NCBI RefSeq assembly: GCF_030817355.1
Contig: NZ_JAUSZH010000001.1
Span: 434,001-498,000, forward strand
DNA length: 64,000 nt
Direction: 5' to 3'
Source of the DNA: Streptomyces sp. V1I1
GTDB taxonomy: Bacteria; Actinomycetota; Actinomycetes; Streptomycetales; Streptomycetaceae
Made by a program: the position numbers and the translations under genes. The notes below the pieces were generated by a model. That model was not told the origin of the DNA. It ran no database searches and was given only the letters and a program-made list of their open reading frames with translations. Numbering within the stretch: the stretch's first letter is position 1; the number at the start of each line of letters is the position of its first letter. Positions 1 to 10,900 of the stretch are shown piece by piece.

Positions 1-1
1 G

Positions 2-274
2 TGTGCCTGCGGGGACCGGAGGATCGGGTACGTCCTGGAGACGCTGCACGACGCGGGCACGGATCCGGCCAAGCTCTCCGCCGAACAGCTCCGGGAGGCC
101 CTCGCCGCGCACGGCCTCGACCACCGCCGCTATCTACGGCGGCTGGATCCGTACGAGCCGGTCCCCTGGGACGTGGTCAACGATGTCGACCGAGACCAGG
201 AGAGCCGGCTGATGGCCGAGCTCGAGCGCCGAGCCGCCGAAGCCGCGGGCCCGGGCGGGCTGCTGGTCACCTGA
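2..274 (+). CDS. C-terminal fragment of an unidentified protein, possibly radical SAM
   Basis: The window opens inside a gene read in frame 2, which gives about 90 residues before a TGA stop. It starts with Cys-Ala-Cys-Gly-Asp-Arg-Arg and has a conserved-looking PYEPVPWDVVND stretch near the end, followed by a charged helical tail. Coding in this frame is supported by the G/C third positions and by the protein-like composition; the two ATG-initiated frames over the same DNA are arginine- and proline-rich shadows. The paired cysteines and overall look suggest the C-terminus of a radical SAM or other metal-binding enzyme, but I cannot name the family with confidence. Its last eight bases overlap the end of the convergent LAL regulator gene, so the two genes meet tail to tail. 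Confidence 0.4.
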   Translation, partial: CACGDRRIGYVLETLHDAGTDPAKLSAEQLREALAAHGLDHRRYLRRLDPYEPVPWDVVNDVDRDQESRLMAELERRAAEAAGPGGLLVT

Positions 275-3171
275 CGTCTCCGTCCTGAGCAGCGCCGCTG
301 TCGCCGAAGAGTCGGGTCAGGGCCCACCGGTTATCGACCCCGAGCTTGCGGAAGGCACGCGTCAGGTGGGCCTCGACCGTCTTGACCGACAGGAACATCG
401 CCTGCGCGATGTCCCTGTTGGACAGGCCCTGGCCCGCCATCTCGGCGATCGCGCGCTCACGCGGGGAAAGTGCGGACGGTGCCGCGTCACGCGCCCGCGG
501 CCCAAGCGCCCCGATCCGGCGCTGCGCGTTGACCGCCTGCGTATGCAGGTGACGCGCGCCGTACGCCATCGCGGTCTGCTTGGCCCGGCGGACGTTCTCC
601 ACCGCGTCGTCCAGCCGCCCCGCCTCGGACAGCACTTGGGCGAGCGACAGCCAGGCCCGGCATTCGTCGAATACCTGCCCGGTGGACGCGAAGTCCACCG
701 CCGCCGAGGCCAGTGACTCGACGGCGGCGTCCGTGTCTCCATCCACGGCGCAGGCCCGCGCGACGGCCGCGTATCCGTGCTGGCCTCGCAGCCCCACGGC
801 TGCGGCCGCTTCCGCCGCGCGCTCCGCCCAGGCGCGTGCCGCCTTTGGCCGGCCACGCGCCGCCTCGGCCTGTGCGGCGGTGCTGTACCAGGCCGCCTTG
901 ACGGAGTGCGTCGGCCCGGAGTGCTCCGGCCGGGCCATGACTTCCTGCACGAGCGTGACGCAGTCTTCCAGCCGCCCCTGCTCGAGACGTATGGCAGCGA
1001 GCACTCCGGCCGTCAGCCCCCACAGTCGGCCGCGGGCCCGGACGGTCCGCATGGCGCGCTCGGCGAGGGGCGCGGCGGTCATCGGATCGTCGCGCAGCAC
1101 GACCGCCTTCGCGTGCAGCGCCAGCGCATAGCCGAGCAGATCGGACTGGTCCAGCAGATACGCCATCTCCTCGGCGTCCTCCGCCGATCCGACCGCGTCC
1201 GCGAGCTGTCCCACCTCACGCACAGCCCACGCGTGGCCGAGGAGGAGGTAGGGCAGGACATGGCTCTGCCCGGTGCGCCGGGCGATGCGGATGCCGCGGC
1301 TGGCATGGCGGACGGTGTCGTCATAGCGCTCGGCGAGCAGTTCGGCCCAGCCCAGCTGGCTCAACGGATCGAGGAAGGCAGTCAGTTCCTCGTCCTCCAT
1401 GGCGTCCACGACCGTCGCGGCCCGCGTGGCATGCGCCAGCAGTGCCTCGGTCTCGCCGTTGTAGGCGGCGCCCAGGGCCCGGCACGCGGCGGCGGCGGTC
1501 CGCGTTCCCCGGTCTCCGGTACGCGTGGCGTGACCAAGTGCCGTGTCCAGGTACGCCGCCGACTCGTCGTACGCCCGCTGGACCATCCGTACGGTCGCCA
1601 GCTCCAGGCGTAACGGGTTGGCGACGGCGCTGGTCTCGGGCCAGGCGGCCAGCTCCGCCTCCAGCACGGCCTGTGCCTCGCCGAGGCTGCCCAGGATGCG
1701 CTCGACCTGCGCCTGCAGGGTCACCACCTGGACCCGCCGGTCGCGCCGGTCGGGCGGGAGCAGCTCCAGCGCCTCCCCCAGTGATTCCCGGAAACCCGCG
1801 AGGTCGCCGGTGAGCCCCAGGGCACGCGACAGCGCGAGCAGCACGCCGAACCTCGCCTCGTCCGGTCCGTCGGCGGGTTTCAGCAGCCGTAGCGCGGCCC
1901 TCAGCCAGGACGCGGCGGTCGCCGGCACGGAGTACATGGTGCGCTCGGACGCCTCGCACAGCAGCTGAACCGCGTCCAAGTCGCCGGGCTCGGCCGACCG
2001 TGCGACATAGGGAGCCCGCTCGACCGGGCCGGCTCCGGCGTCGCGCAGCGCCCGGTCGGCTCTGCCGTGTGCCGCCAGCCACCAGCCGGGCGGCGACTCA
2101 CTGGAGATCAGCTCCCGCAGCAGCGGGTGCCGGAACTCCAGCATCCGCCCGGGCGCGCCGGAGGGCCCGCCAGGACGGACCAGGTCCATCCGGGCCAGGA
2201 TGTCCAGTGTCTCCAGGGCTGTTCTGCGCGGAAAGTCCGCGACGGCCGCGAGGAGTTCCGGATCGAAGGGGTCACCGAGCACGGCGGCTGCCCTCAGTAC
2301 GGTGAGCTGCGACGGGTCGAGCAGCGCCACTTCCCTGACCAGGGCGGCCCGCAGCGAACGGGGCAGGTCGGCGAAGCGCCCCGCGCCCACCTCCTGCGGC
2401 CGCTCCGCCAGCCGCGCAAGCACTTCCAGATAGAGGGGATTGCCGCCGCCGGCGTCGTACAGCGCGTCACGCTGTTCCTGTGGCAGCGCCGCGCCGAACA
2501 GGAGTTCCGCGGCCTCACGGCCCAGCGGCGCGAGCCGCAGCCGCTCTGCGCGGTAGGCGTCGGCGGTCTCCGACAGGCATGTGAGCAGCCTCGGCCGGGC
2601 CTGGCGCGGCCGGTAGGCGCAGGCGAGGACCACGGGCGCCTGAGGGGGGTGCCGTAGCAGGTAATTCAGCAGCTCCAGCGAGCCGTCGTCGGCCCAGTGG
2701 AGATCATCGAGGCACAGCAGGACACCTCTGTCCCGGCCTGTTCTCTCCAGTAGCCGCGCCACCGCTCCGAACAGTCGGAACCGTTCGACGACGAGCGGCG
2801 GCGTGCCGGAGGGAGCGGGCTTGGACGGATGGGTCAACGCCATGTCGACCAATTCCCGCGTCCCATCGTCCACGGCCGCTTCCGCGAGGCGCTCCGTGTC
2901 CTCCAGGCAGGCACGCAGTGATTCGGCGACCACCCCGAAGGGGCGCTCCCGCTCATACTCCGAGGCCCGGCCGGACAGCACGGCCAGCCCGCTCTCCCGT
3001 GCCCCGCGTGGCGAGTTCCGTCAGGAGCCTGGTCTTGCCCAGTCCGGGGTCGCCGGTGACTTCGACGACCGTCGACCGGCCTTCGGCACAGGCGTCGACC
3101 GCGAGACGCAGGCGTGCCTCCTCTCGCTCCCGGTCCGCCAGGGGCGTCGCCGAACGAGGCGTGGGGGACAT
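267..3171 (-). pseudogene. LAL-type LuxR transcriptional regulator, frameshifted near the N-terminus
   Basis: This is a large ATP-binding LuxR regulator of about 968 codons. Reading from ATG 3171 (preceded by AAGGAA), the first segment carries Walker A GDPGLGKTR. The frame is then lost at the C run 3002-3005. The other frame continues with RGARESGLAVLSGRASE, Walker B LLCLDDLHWAD, a long tetratricopeptide-like helical region, and a C-terminal LuxR helix-turn-helix containing LSPRERAIAEMAGQGL and VKTVEAHLTRAFRKLGV. Adding one G to the coding-strand GGGG run rejoins both parts into one ordinary LAL protein. Either the gene is broken or the base is a sequencing error. The 904-codon C-terminal frame could in principle be translated from GTG 2981, giving a regulator without the P-loop. 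LAL proteins usually activate antibiotic or sugar-use genes. Confidence 0.8.
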
Positions 3172-3188
3172 GTTGTTCCTTCCGCCTC

Positions 3189-3335
3189 TCACCGCGGCCC
3201 GCCGGCCATATCCCGGATGCCGCGTATCGCGTAGGCGGCCCGCTCCGCTGCCGATGGCTCGCGGTTGAACAGGACTTGTATTTCAGCCCGCTCGAAGTAA
3301 GCGGCGTCACCTGCCCCGATGAACGGGAAGCTCAT
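3189..3335 (-). CDS. Small 48-residue hypothetical protein upstream of the LAL gene
   Basis: A short open frame starting MSFPFIGAGDAAYFERAEIQ ends 17 bp before the ATG of the LAL regulator and is read in the same direction. Its composition (mixed acidic, basic and hydrophobic residues, a helix containing PSAAERAAYAIRGIRD) looks protein-like, unlike the shadow frames around it. The ribosome site is weak (GAAAGAG about ten bases upstream). The ORF can be extended to 3491, but the extra 52 residues look non-coding. No family is recognised. It could be a small co-transcribed protein or a leader peptide of the regulator. The existence of the protein is an inference from composition and position only. 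Confidence 0.35.
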   Translation of the reverse strand: MSFPFIGAGDAAYFERAEIQVLFNREPSAAERAAYAIRGIRDMAGGPR

Positions 3336-3417
3336 GAGGAGTGCTCTTTCGGAGAGGCAGCGCCATCGCGATCGGCTGTGAAGCCCAGGCTCGCAGCCTC
3401 CTGTGCATGACACATCC

Positions 3418-3430
3418 GTAGAACTACGTA
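3418..3430. promoter_or_regulatory. GTAGAACTACGTA motif upstream of the first LAL operon
   Basis: This 13-base sequence contains an internal inverted GTA/TAC pair. The identical 13-mer occurs in the opposite orientation at 20257-20269, upstream of the kinase gene. It lies about 85 bases upstream of the small ORF that precedes the LAL gene, where a promoter or operator would be expected. The function is inferred only from recurrence and location. Confidence 0.3.
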
Positions 3431-3487
3431 AACCTGGTGCGCGGCTCTCCGGTGGGTTGCGAGTACGGCCGGACCAGCGCAGCCCGC

Positions 3488-6484
3488 TCACCGGTCGTCG
3501 GCGTCGGGCATCCGCTGAAGGGCCCGGTACAGGGCCATGCGGGAGGAGATACCGAGCTTGCGGTAGATCCGGCTGAGGTGGGTTTCCACGGTTCTGGTGC
3601 TGACGAAGAGCTGATCGGCGATCTCTCGTGAACGCTTGCCGGCTGCCGCCAGTTCGGCGATTTCGCGCTCACGCGTCGTGAGCACGTCCGGAGCCTCCTG
3701 ATCCGTCGCGCTCTCACCCGGAACGGCCGACTCCCGTGTCGCCTGGACCTGTGCCCGGACCCGTGCCGCCTCCTCGCGTATGCGCAGGGCGCCACAGCCG
3801 AGGGATATCTCCAGGGCCGAATCGAGCCAGGTCAGGGCCGCGTCCTGGCCTTGTGCAGCCTGGGCCGAGCGCGCTCCGGTCACCAGCGTCCAGGCTTGCT
3901 GGACCGGCATGCCTGCACGGCGGAAACCCTCCGCCGACTGGTGGAAGAGCTCTGTCGCGGCGTCGTGCTCGCCGTCGGTGGCGTGGAGTGCGGCTCTCGA
4001 CCGTCGGACGTACTCCAGCTGGATCGGCAGTTCCAGCTGCTGCGCGGCGGTCTCAGCAGCCTGGGCCCAGCGGCGGGCCGCACCGATGTCGCCGCACCGC
4101 AGCGCCGCCGTTGACAGCATGCCCAGCAGCGACGGGCGGAACGGAGGCTGCACCAGCCGCAGTTCCTCGCCGCCGCCTTTCTCAAGGAGGGTACGCAGGC
4201 ACCCGGCCGGGTCTCCACCGACGAACTGGGTGTGAGCGAGCAGCCCGACCGCGGAACTGGCCCACCAGCCGGTCCCGCGGGAGGTCTTGCGAACGCCCTT
4301 CTGGGCGAGCGCGACCAGCCCGGCGGTGTCCCGCCGCCCGCGTGTCCATATCAGGGCTGCGGCGCGCATCGTCATGGCCAGTCCCTCGCCGTCGTCCGCG
4401 CCGAGAGCACGGGCGAGCATTTCCGCCTCCCGAGCCCGGCGCCGGGCGTCCTCCAGCCGGCCGGTCCACTGGTCGAGGATGGACAGGCCCATCAGCTGGT
4501 TCATCAGGACGTGCTTCTGGCTGCCGCCGCTGGTGGCTTCGAGCCCCCGGCTCAGATGCCGGTAGGAATCCACGAACCGCTCCAGGTACATCTCGGCGCA
4601 GCCGAGCAACGCCAGTGTCTCGGGCATGTCCGCGGCCACTGTGTCCGGCAGGCCGTCCACAAGCCGGGCGCACCGTGTGACCTCGGGCGCGGCCTTCACC
4701 AGGTCTCCGAGGTAGGTCTCGCCGAAAGCGGCGAGGACGCGCACCGCCGTCCCCCATGCCTGGTCGGCCTCGCCTGCCGTCCGCGCCGCCTCCCGGACCA
4801 GGGCGCGTGCCTGCCCGTAGGTGCCGCGCCACACCTGCACCTGCCCGTACGCCAGGATCAGCCGGCCGGGTGCGTCGGGCATCGGCTCCGGCAGCGGGTG
4901 CGGCAGCAGATCCAGGGCTGCGTGCACGACCGCATCGGCCTCCTGGTACCGGCCGAGCAGCCGCTCGACATCGGCGCACACCGCGTAGGCCTTCAGCCGC
5001 AGCTCATCGGGAAGGTCCGAGTGATGGCCGAGCACGTCGTGAGCGAGGGTACGGGCCTCCCGGAGGCGTCCGGCGGCGGTCAGTGCGCGGCAGCAGTCCA
5101 GTGCCAGGTTGGCCCGTGACGCGCTGATCCGTTCGCCGCCCGGCAGGGTGTCAAGTGCCAGGCGGAACCAGCGGGCTGCGGTAGCGGGCGTTTCGGTTGC
5201 GGCCTCCGTCGCGCCCTCGATCAGGACCTGGAGGGCTGCGTCGCCGTCCGCGCCCAGCAGGTGCTCGGCGTGCCGCGCGCGTGCGGCGGCAGGGGCCCGG
5301 CGCTCGGTCAGCAGGTCGAGGGCACGTCTGCGGGCGGGCAGCCGCAGCGAGGGGTTCGCGTGTTCCAGGGCGACATGGCCGAGTACGAGGTGGCGGAACG
5401 CGAACCGGCCGCCCCAGTGCGACGGCCGTATCAGGTCTCCGCGTGCGAGTTCGCCGAAGGCACCCAGGGTGCGCTCCAGGCCGAGTCCGGAGACCTCGGC
5501 GACGTCCCCGGCAAGGAAGGGGTCGCCGAGCACGGCTGCCACGCCGACTGCCGTCGTGGCGTCCGGGCTGAGAGCGTTGAGTTCGGCCGTCAGCGCCACG
5601 GCCTCACGGAGCAGGCCGTCAGGATTCACTCCGGGGCGCTCCGGCCAGTTGTCGGGATGCCAGCCCGCGGCAGCCAGGATCCGCAGGTTGCGAGGGTTGC
5701 CACCGGAAGCGGCATGCAACTGCTCGGCGTACGTTTCAGGACCGAGGTGCTCCCAGGAACCGGCCCACGAGATGGACTCCTGGCCTGGCAAGGAGGCGTG
5801 GGGTGAACGCTCGGTGGCGGCACTGCCATTGGTGCGCCAGTGGTCCAGCAGCGCCGCCACCTCGCCGACATCCAGTGGGTCCGGTTCCACGCGCAGCACG
5901 GTTCCGGTATGCACACCGTGCTCCAGCGCCTCCAGCAGCAGCGAGCCGGTCTGCCGGGGGCGATGGGCCAGGGCAAGAACGAAGGGGCCGGGCACGGGAG
6001 TACGCACGAGCTGAGCGGCGAGCGCTGCGGACTGCCGGCCGCAATGGTGCAGGTCGTCCAGCACCAGCACGCCGCCGCGCGGGGACGCCCACTGCCCCAA
6101 AGCGCTCCGCACCTCTGTGCCCAGTTGGAAGTCGGAGTGTGCCGGTGCGGGAGCGGGTGGTGCCGGGAACGGCGGCAGCCCCGGGGCGCCCCGGTTTCCG
6201 CCGGGCCCGCCAACGGCGTGACCGTCCCATGCGTCCCTGAATACCTGGTAGGGGATTCTCGTGTCGCGTACGGCGTGCGCTCGCAGCACTCGTGCACCGG
6301 TTGCCGCGGCGCGAGAGGCCAGCAGGCCCAGAAGGCTGGTCTTACCGATCCCTGGATCCCCGGCGATCTCCACGACGATCCCCTGTCCTGCCGCTAGAGC
6401 CTCCAGGACGCCGGTTACACGCGCGGCTTCCGTTGCCCTCCCGACCATGGGGAAGTCCGTCTCCTGCGATGGCACCACGAACAC
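3488..6484 (-). CDS. LAL-type LuxR family transcriptional regulator
   Basis: This 998-residue regulator has an N-terminal P-loop ATPase, a long helical repeat region and a C-terminal LuxR DNA-binding domain. Walker A is GDPGIGKTS at about residue 42 and Walker B is GVLVLDDLHH. The terminal domain reads TTREREIAELAAAGKRS and then VSTRTVETHLSRIYRKLGI, a full GerE-type helix-turn-helix. I chose GTG 6484 because AGGAGG sits six bases upstream and the resulting N-terminus (VFVVPSQETDFPMVGR) aligns with that of the third LAL protein here (MFAVPSLGTDGPLVGR); an ORF extension to 6535 lacks such support. It is more similar to the LAL gene ending at 24452 than to its damaged neighbour, sharing PYQVFRDAW after the P-loop. 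Targets are unknown; the adjacent 7-20 kb operon is divergently oriented and is a candidate. Confidence 0.9.
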   Translation of the reverse strand: MFVVPSQETDFPMVGRATEAARVTGVLEALAAGQGIVVEIAGDPGIGKTSLLGLLASRAAATGARVLRAHAVRDTRIPYQVFRDAWDGHAVGGPGGNRGAPGLPPFPAPPAPAPAHSDFQLGTEVRSALGQWASPRGGVLVLDDLHHCGRQSAALAAQLVRTPVPGPFVLALAHRPRQTGSLLLEALEHGVHTGTVLRVEPDPLDVGEVAALLDHWRTNGSAATERSPHASLPGQESISWAGSWEHLGPETYAEQLHAASGGNPRNLRILAAAGWHPDNWPERPGVNPDGLLREAVALTAELNALSPDATTAVGVAAVLGDPFLAGDVAEVSGLGLERTLGAFGELARGDLIRPSHWGGRFAFRHLVLGHVALEHANPSLRLPARRRALDLLTERRAPAAARARHAEHLLGADGDAALQVLIEGATEAATETPATAARWFRLALDTLPGGERISASRANLALDCCRALTAAGRLREARTLAHDVLGHHSDLPDELRLKAYAVCADVERLLGRYQEADAVVHAALDLLPHPLPEPMPDAPGRLILAYGQVQVWRGTYGQARALVREAARTAGEADQAWGTAVRVLAAFGETYLGDLVKAAPEVTRCARLVDGLPDTVAADMPETLALLGCAEMYLERFVDSYRHLSRGLEATSGGSQKHVLMNQLMGLSILDQWTGRLEDARRRAREAEMLARALGADDGEGLAMTMRAAALIWTRGRRDTAGLVALAQKGVRKTSRGTGWWASSAVGLLAHTQFVGGDPAGCLRTLLEKGGGEELRLVQPPFRPSLLGMLSTAALRCGDIGAARRWAQAAETAAQQLELPIQLEYVRRSRAALHATDGEHDAATELFHQSAEGFRRAGMPVQQAWTLVTGARSAQAAQGQDAALTWLDSALEISLGCGALRIREEAARVRAQVQATRESAVPGESATDQEAPDVLTTREREIAELAAAGKRSREIADQLFVSTRTVETHLSRIYRKLGISSRMALYRALQRMPDADDR

Positions 6485-7075
6485 CTGCGCTCCTCCTCGC
6501 CTCGCCCTGACCCCAGCAGCAGAATGTCTCTGCATCCCGCCTCGGCCGGGTGAGCCGTGTCGGAGAAGCGAACGGTGGGCTGCCCCCTACAAGCTTCAGC
6601 CTGAGCATAAGTTGGGGCACTGACACACCCTCCACCCTCCGCGCGGGCACCGTGAACACCCACCACAGCCCGGCGCCCACGGCGGCCAGACAGCGTGTCT
6701 ACGTAACGAATTACGCAGTTTCGCTGATGCCGCCGGCATGGGGGTCCGGGAAAGTCGGCCTCTCGACAGCCTGGTGCGTCACGATACCGACGGCGTCGAT
6801 GCGCTCGGCGGCTGACCGGCGCCGCCGCGATGGCACATGGGGTCCGCTGATGCCCCGTAGTCGCAGCAGCGGACATCATTCGTCCGTACAACGCCGCCCG
6901 CCACCGGCCGTTGGTCCCCGTGTACACACACGAGTACGGGTGCCGGTGCCCCAATGCGCTGTCGGTGCCATGAGTTCGCTTGTCAGTGGCTGTGGCTAGG
7001 GTTCCGCACACTACCGAGGGGTCCGGTTCCCCCTGCGTATTTCGATGATTCCTTGATGGCAAGAGGTGAGGACCG
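6485..7075. other. Divergent intergenic region between LAL regulator and DUF4132 operon
   Basis: About 590 bases contain no convincing gene; overlapping ORFs in all frames have shadow-like composition. An imperfect inverted repeat, TACGTAA-CGAA-TTACGCA, lies at 6700-6717 with one mismatch between arms. This spacer must hold the promoters of both the LAL regulator and the five-gene operon. I see no clear consensus promoter. Confidence 0.5.
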
Positions 7076-7948
7076 ATGGGTTGGTTGTCCGCCGGCGACG
7101 GCTATGAAATCGCCTTGGTGGAGGGCCGGGTGGCCGCGAGGGCCACAGCGGGCCGGGCTGCGGGGCGGCAGTTGAAGTCGCTGCCGAAGGCATTGCGGGA
7201 GCACCCCGAGGTGGACCGGCTGCGCCGGTTCTCCGAGTGGCTGGACCGGCATGCCACCACCTGCCTGGCGCAGGTGGACACCTGGATGGTGTCGTCGCTG
7301 CCCGTTCCGACCGGGCTGCTGGCCAGAGTATGGGCGGACGAGGCCTGGCAGTCGGCGCTGCGCGACCTGGTCGTGGTCGGCGACGACCCGGACGAGGTGG
7401 GCTTCCTGCGGGACGCCACCGACTCCGGCGAGCTGCGAGTGGTGAACCTGGACGGCGAGACGGTTCGGCTCTCGCCGAGGACGGTGACTCTGCCTCATCC
7501 GGTGCTGCTGGAAGACCTGGACGACCTGCGGGAGTTCGCCGCCGAACTGGGCGTGGTGCAGGGGGTGGAGCAGATCCACCGGGCCACCTGGGCCAAGCCG
7601 GCCGACGCCGACCTCACGGAGAAGGCCACCGAGGTACGGGAGTTCGCCGGCGGGAAGTTCGCCTCGCGGTTCGGTCTCGCCGCTCGGGCCACCTCGCTCG
7701 GCTACCGGGTCTCCGGGGGGTACGCCACGCACCGGGTGCGGGACGCCGGGGGGACCTCGGAGGCCGCCGTGTGGATCGGGGAGCCCTACTGGGACGGCGA
7801 GTCGGAGACCGGCGGCCTGACCTGGCACGACCTGGACGGCCGGTCGCTCCCCCTGCGGGAGGTCAGCCCGGTGGCCTGGTCCGAGGGAATGCGCATGGCC
7901 GCGGCGCTGTACGCCGGCCGCTCGGTCGAGGAGGGGAAGGACGCATGA
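7076..7948 (+). CDS. DUF4132 domain-containing protein
   Basis: A 290-residue stand-alone DUF4132 protein. The family signature is seen from about residue 85 onward: a VWADEAWQSALRDLVV helix, a strand-rich segment with ELRVVNLDGETVRLSPRTV, then LPHPVLLEDLDDLREFAAEL and GVVQGVEQIHR, and a terminal domain with AARATSLGYRVSGG. DUF4132 also forms the C-terminal part of E. coli YehI (formerly called MolR), whose biochemical function is unknown. The start ATG follows GAGGTGAGG and begins MGWLSAGDGYEIALVEGR. It is the first gene of the five-gene operon and its stop overlaps the next start (ATGA). No catalytic motif is evident, so it may be a binding or scaffold component. Family assignment is from remembered consensus, not a search. 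Confidence 0.75.
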   Translation: MGWLSAGDGYEIALVEGRVAARATAGRAAGRQLKSLPKALREHPEVDRLRRFSEWLDRHATTCLAQVDTWMVSSLPVPTGLLARVWADEAWQSALRDLVVVGDDPDEVGFLRDATDSGELRVVNLDGETVRLSPRTVTLPHPVLLEDLDDLREFAAELGVVQGVEQIHRATWAKPADADLTEKATEVREFAGGKFASRFGLAARATSLGYRVSGGYATHRVRDAGGTSEAAVWIGEPYWDGESETGGLTWHDLDGRSLPLREVSPVAWSEGMRMAAALYAGRSVEEGKDA

Positions 7949-10900
7949 GTAACACGGTTGAGGTATCGCAGAGGGAGGCCGTGGAGTTGCTGACGGCCGG
8001 GGCGGTACTGCCGCCGGGTACGGAGGGTGCGGGCGAGCGGGCGGTGCCGCTGACGGCGCGTACGTACCGGCATCCAGGGCTGGACGACCGGGTGGTGGTG
8101 CGCCTGGTCGCGGGTGAACTGGGCGCGGCGGAGGATCTGGCGGCCGGCTTCCTGGGCCTGGAGCAGGACGCCGAGCCGTCAGAGGTCGGTCTGGGGCTGC
8201 GGCAGTCGCTGGGCTTCCCGGAGTGGGTGCTGGTGCACCACCCGGAGGACGGCCACCACGCGCTGGCCGTGGTCCCGGAGCTGGAGCGGGCGGCCCGGCA
8301 GGCGAAGTCGAAGCCGAAGGTGGCCCTGGACGCATACCAGCAGCTCGCCGGTCAACTGGCCGCCGCCGTGCCGCACTTCCTGCCGACCTTCTACGAGCAG
8401 GCCGGGCGAGTCTTCCTGGCGGTGGAGAACGCAACATACGCCGCGCAGATGTTCACCCAGGCCCGCAAGGCCGAGGCCGGGCACGGCCTGCAGGTCGACG
8501 AGGACCGGCTGGACGAGGTGTTCCTGGAGTTCGCACTGGCCGGCGCACTGCCGGTGAAGGTGCTGTCGGGGTACGCGAAGGAACTGGCCGCGCGGGTGCC
8601 CGCGGAGGAGGCATTCCGACGGTTCCGCAGGCTGTGCGTGCGGCGTACCGCGGGAGGTCTGCAGCCGTCGGCGCAGATGGCGGGCGACCTGCGCCGACTG
8701 GCGCGGGCGGCGGGTACGGACGCGGACGCCGAGGAGCGGGCCTACCTGGCCGAGCTGCTGCTCCTGCCCGCCACGCTGCGGGCAGCGACGGGCTGGTGGA
8801 AGGCCCATCGTCCAGCATTGGTGGCCCTGGCCCGGCAGGAACCCGCGACGCGCGGAACGCTGTTGAGCCTGATTCCCTCCAGTGGCGACGGTGAAATGCC
8901 TGGGCTGTGGCTGGAGTTGCTGGAGGAGTCCGGCGCCACCGCCGGGCTCTGCGACGCCACGCTGCCCGGGGAAGAGCGCCCCGGGGACGGCACCGCGGGC
9001 TGGTTCGAGCGGTTCTTGGCGTTCCGGAGGTCCGGCTGGCGGCAATGTACCCGCCTGCCGGTGCTCTACCCGCTGGTGGAGCGGATGGCCGACCAGCTGC
9101 GCGCCGAACTCGCCGGGTCGGGCCGGGCGCTGCCGACCACGAACCACGACGTAGACCTGCTGGACCTGCTGCTGTCGCTGGGCGTGCCGGTCGCCGACCC
9201 CGAAGAGAACACCGGGCTGAGCCTGGAGCAGTGGGCGATGGACGAGGGGCAGCGCGATCTGGTCGCGCTGGAGGCCGACCCCCGGTTCCGGCCCGCATTC
9301 CACCGCGGGGCGAACAGGTTGAGCAACGACCAGGACGGGCTGCGGGCGCTTCGAGTGCTGGCCCAGTCCCCCGGCGGGCGCCCGATGCTGGCCGAGTGGA
9401 CGCGCGAGGTGGCCCAGCAGTCGTCTGCCGCCGGCCTGCCGCAACTGCCCGACGCTTTGCGACGCCTGGCCTGGCTGCCGGGCGAGGCCCTGGTGCTCGC
9501 CGAGGACGAGGTGCGCGAGGCTGCCGGAACCGACCTCGCCCCCGTACTCGCCCGGGCGCTGAGGGCCGGACTCTTCGACGAACTGAGCTGGCCCGCGTGG
9601 GAGGAGGCGGCAGCCGCCCTCGTAGCCCCGAAGGACGTCGACGACCTCATCATCGCGGACGCCTGGCCCCATCTGATCGTCGCACGCCCATCGCAGGCCA
9701 GGGTGATCGGTGCCGAAGGCACCGTACTCACCCACGACCTGCGGATACCGGCCGGGGACGGCTGGGGCGACCCGGGTTTCCACCACGTGGACGGTGAACT
9801 GCTCGTCTACTGGAACTCCCGGGCACTGGGCAACGGGCTGCGCGGATACTGGCACACCTCCGCCGACCGCCTGAAGCCGATGGATGGCGGCAGCAGTACC
9901 CGAGGCACGCGTATGAACTGGTATCGCAGCACCGGGGCGACCACCCTGCCGCTGCCCAGCGGCGGGCGGACCACCGGCACCGGAGTGCTGCACCGCGGGG
10001 ACACCGCACTGCCCGAGGAGCGGTCAGTGATCACCGACGGAACCTCGTACTGGGTGTGGACGTGGGACGGGTCGGATCACGACACCGCAGGGTGGTACGA
10101 GTACGACCCGGCCACCGGGGAGCACGGACGTAAGGGCATGCCCGGCTTCCTCGCCGACGCGCTGCGCAACGCCCCGGCGGGCAGCACCTTCCACTCCGGC
10201 TGGCTGCTGCCCGCCCCGTCGGCCGAAGCAACTCCCGCCGGGTTCCCGGTGAACGGACTGCTCGGCTGGCGGGTGGTGCGGCTGCCCGACGGCTCACTGC
10301 GCGGCGAGGATCTGGCCGGACACACCGTCACCATGGCGAACGGTTCCGAACGGCCGTCCCGTGCAGTGGTCTTTCCCGGGGACGACCGGCCCCGGGCGGT
10401 CGTCCAGGGCAGCTACAAGGTCAGCCTGGTCGACCCGGACGGCGTCGTCACGGCGGTGGCGAAGACGGACGATCCCCCGGGAACGTTCGCAGAAGGCACT
10501 CTGATCCTGCCGCCACTGCGCTATTGGCACTGCCTTCAGCCCCGGGACCCGCAGGGCTCCGTGGCCCTGCGCCGGATCGACCGCGACACCACGGCAGCGC
10601 TGCTGAAGGCCGCCAACGCCGGGGAGAAGGAGGAACTGCCCGCCCTGATCCGTACGTTGCTGCCCCAGGTCAGCCATGACGCGCTGGTTACGGGCATCGC
10701 CGGGGTGGTGCGGTTCGCCGCCGCGCAGCAGGCCTCGCTCGACTCGGTGGCGGCCCGGCTCACCCAGGCCCTCGAGGGCGGGCACCTGGAGGCTTCGCCG
10801 GCCGGCCCCGCCGACGAGCTGCTCGAGGAAGCGATCAGCGGCCTCGGTGGCTCCAGCGGCTACCGGTGGTACCGCAGTGGGGAGTCCGACAGCGCCTTCC

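Noticed and set aside
6983..8437. 484-residue minus-strand ORF across the operon start
   Set aside because: Proline/arginine-rich, overlaps the start of the DUF4132 gene, no ribosome site.
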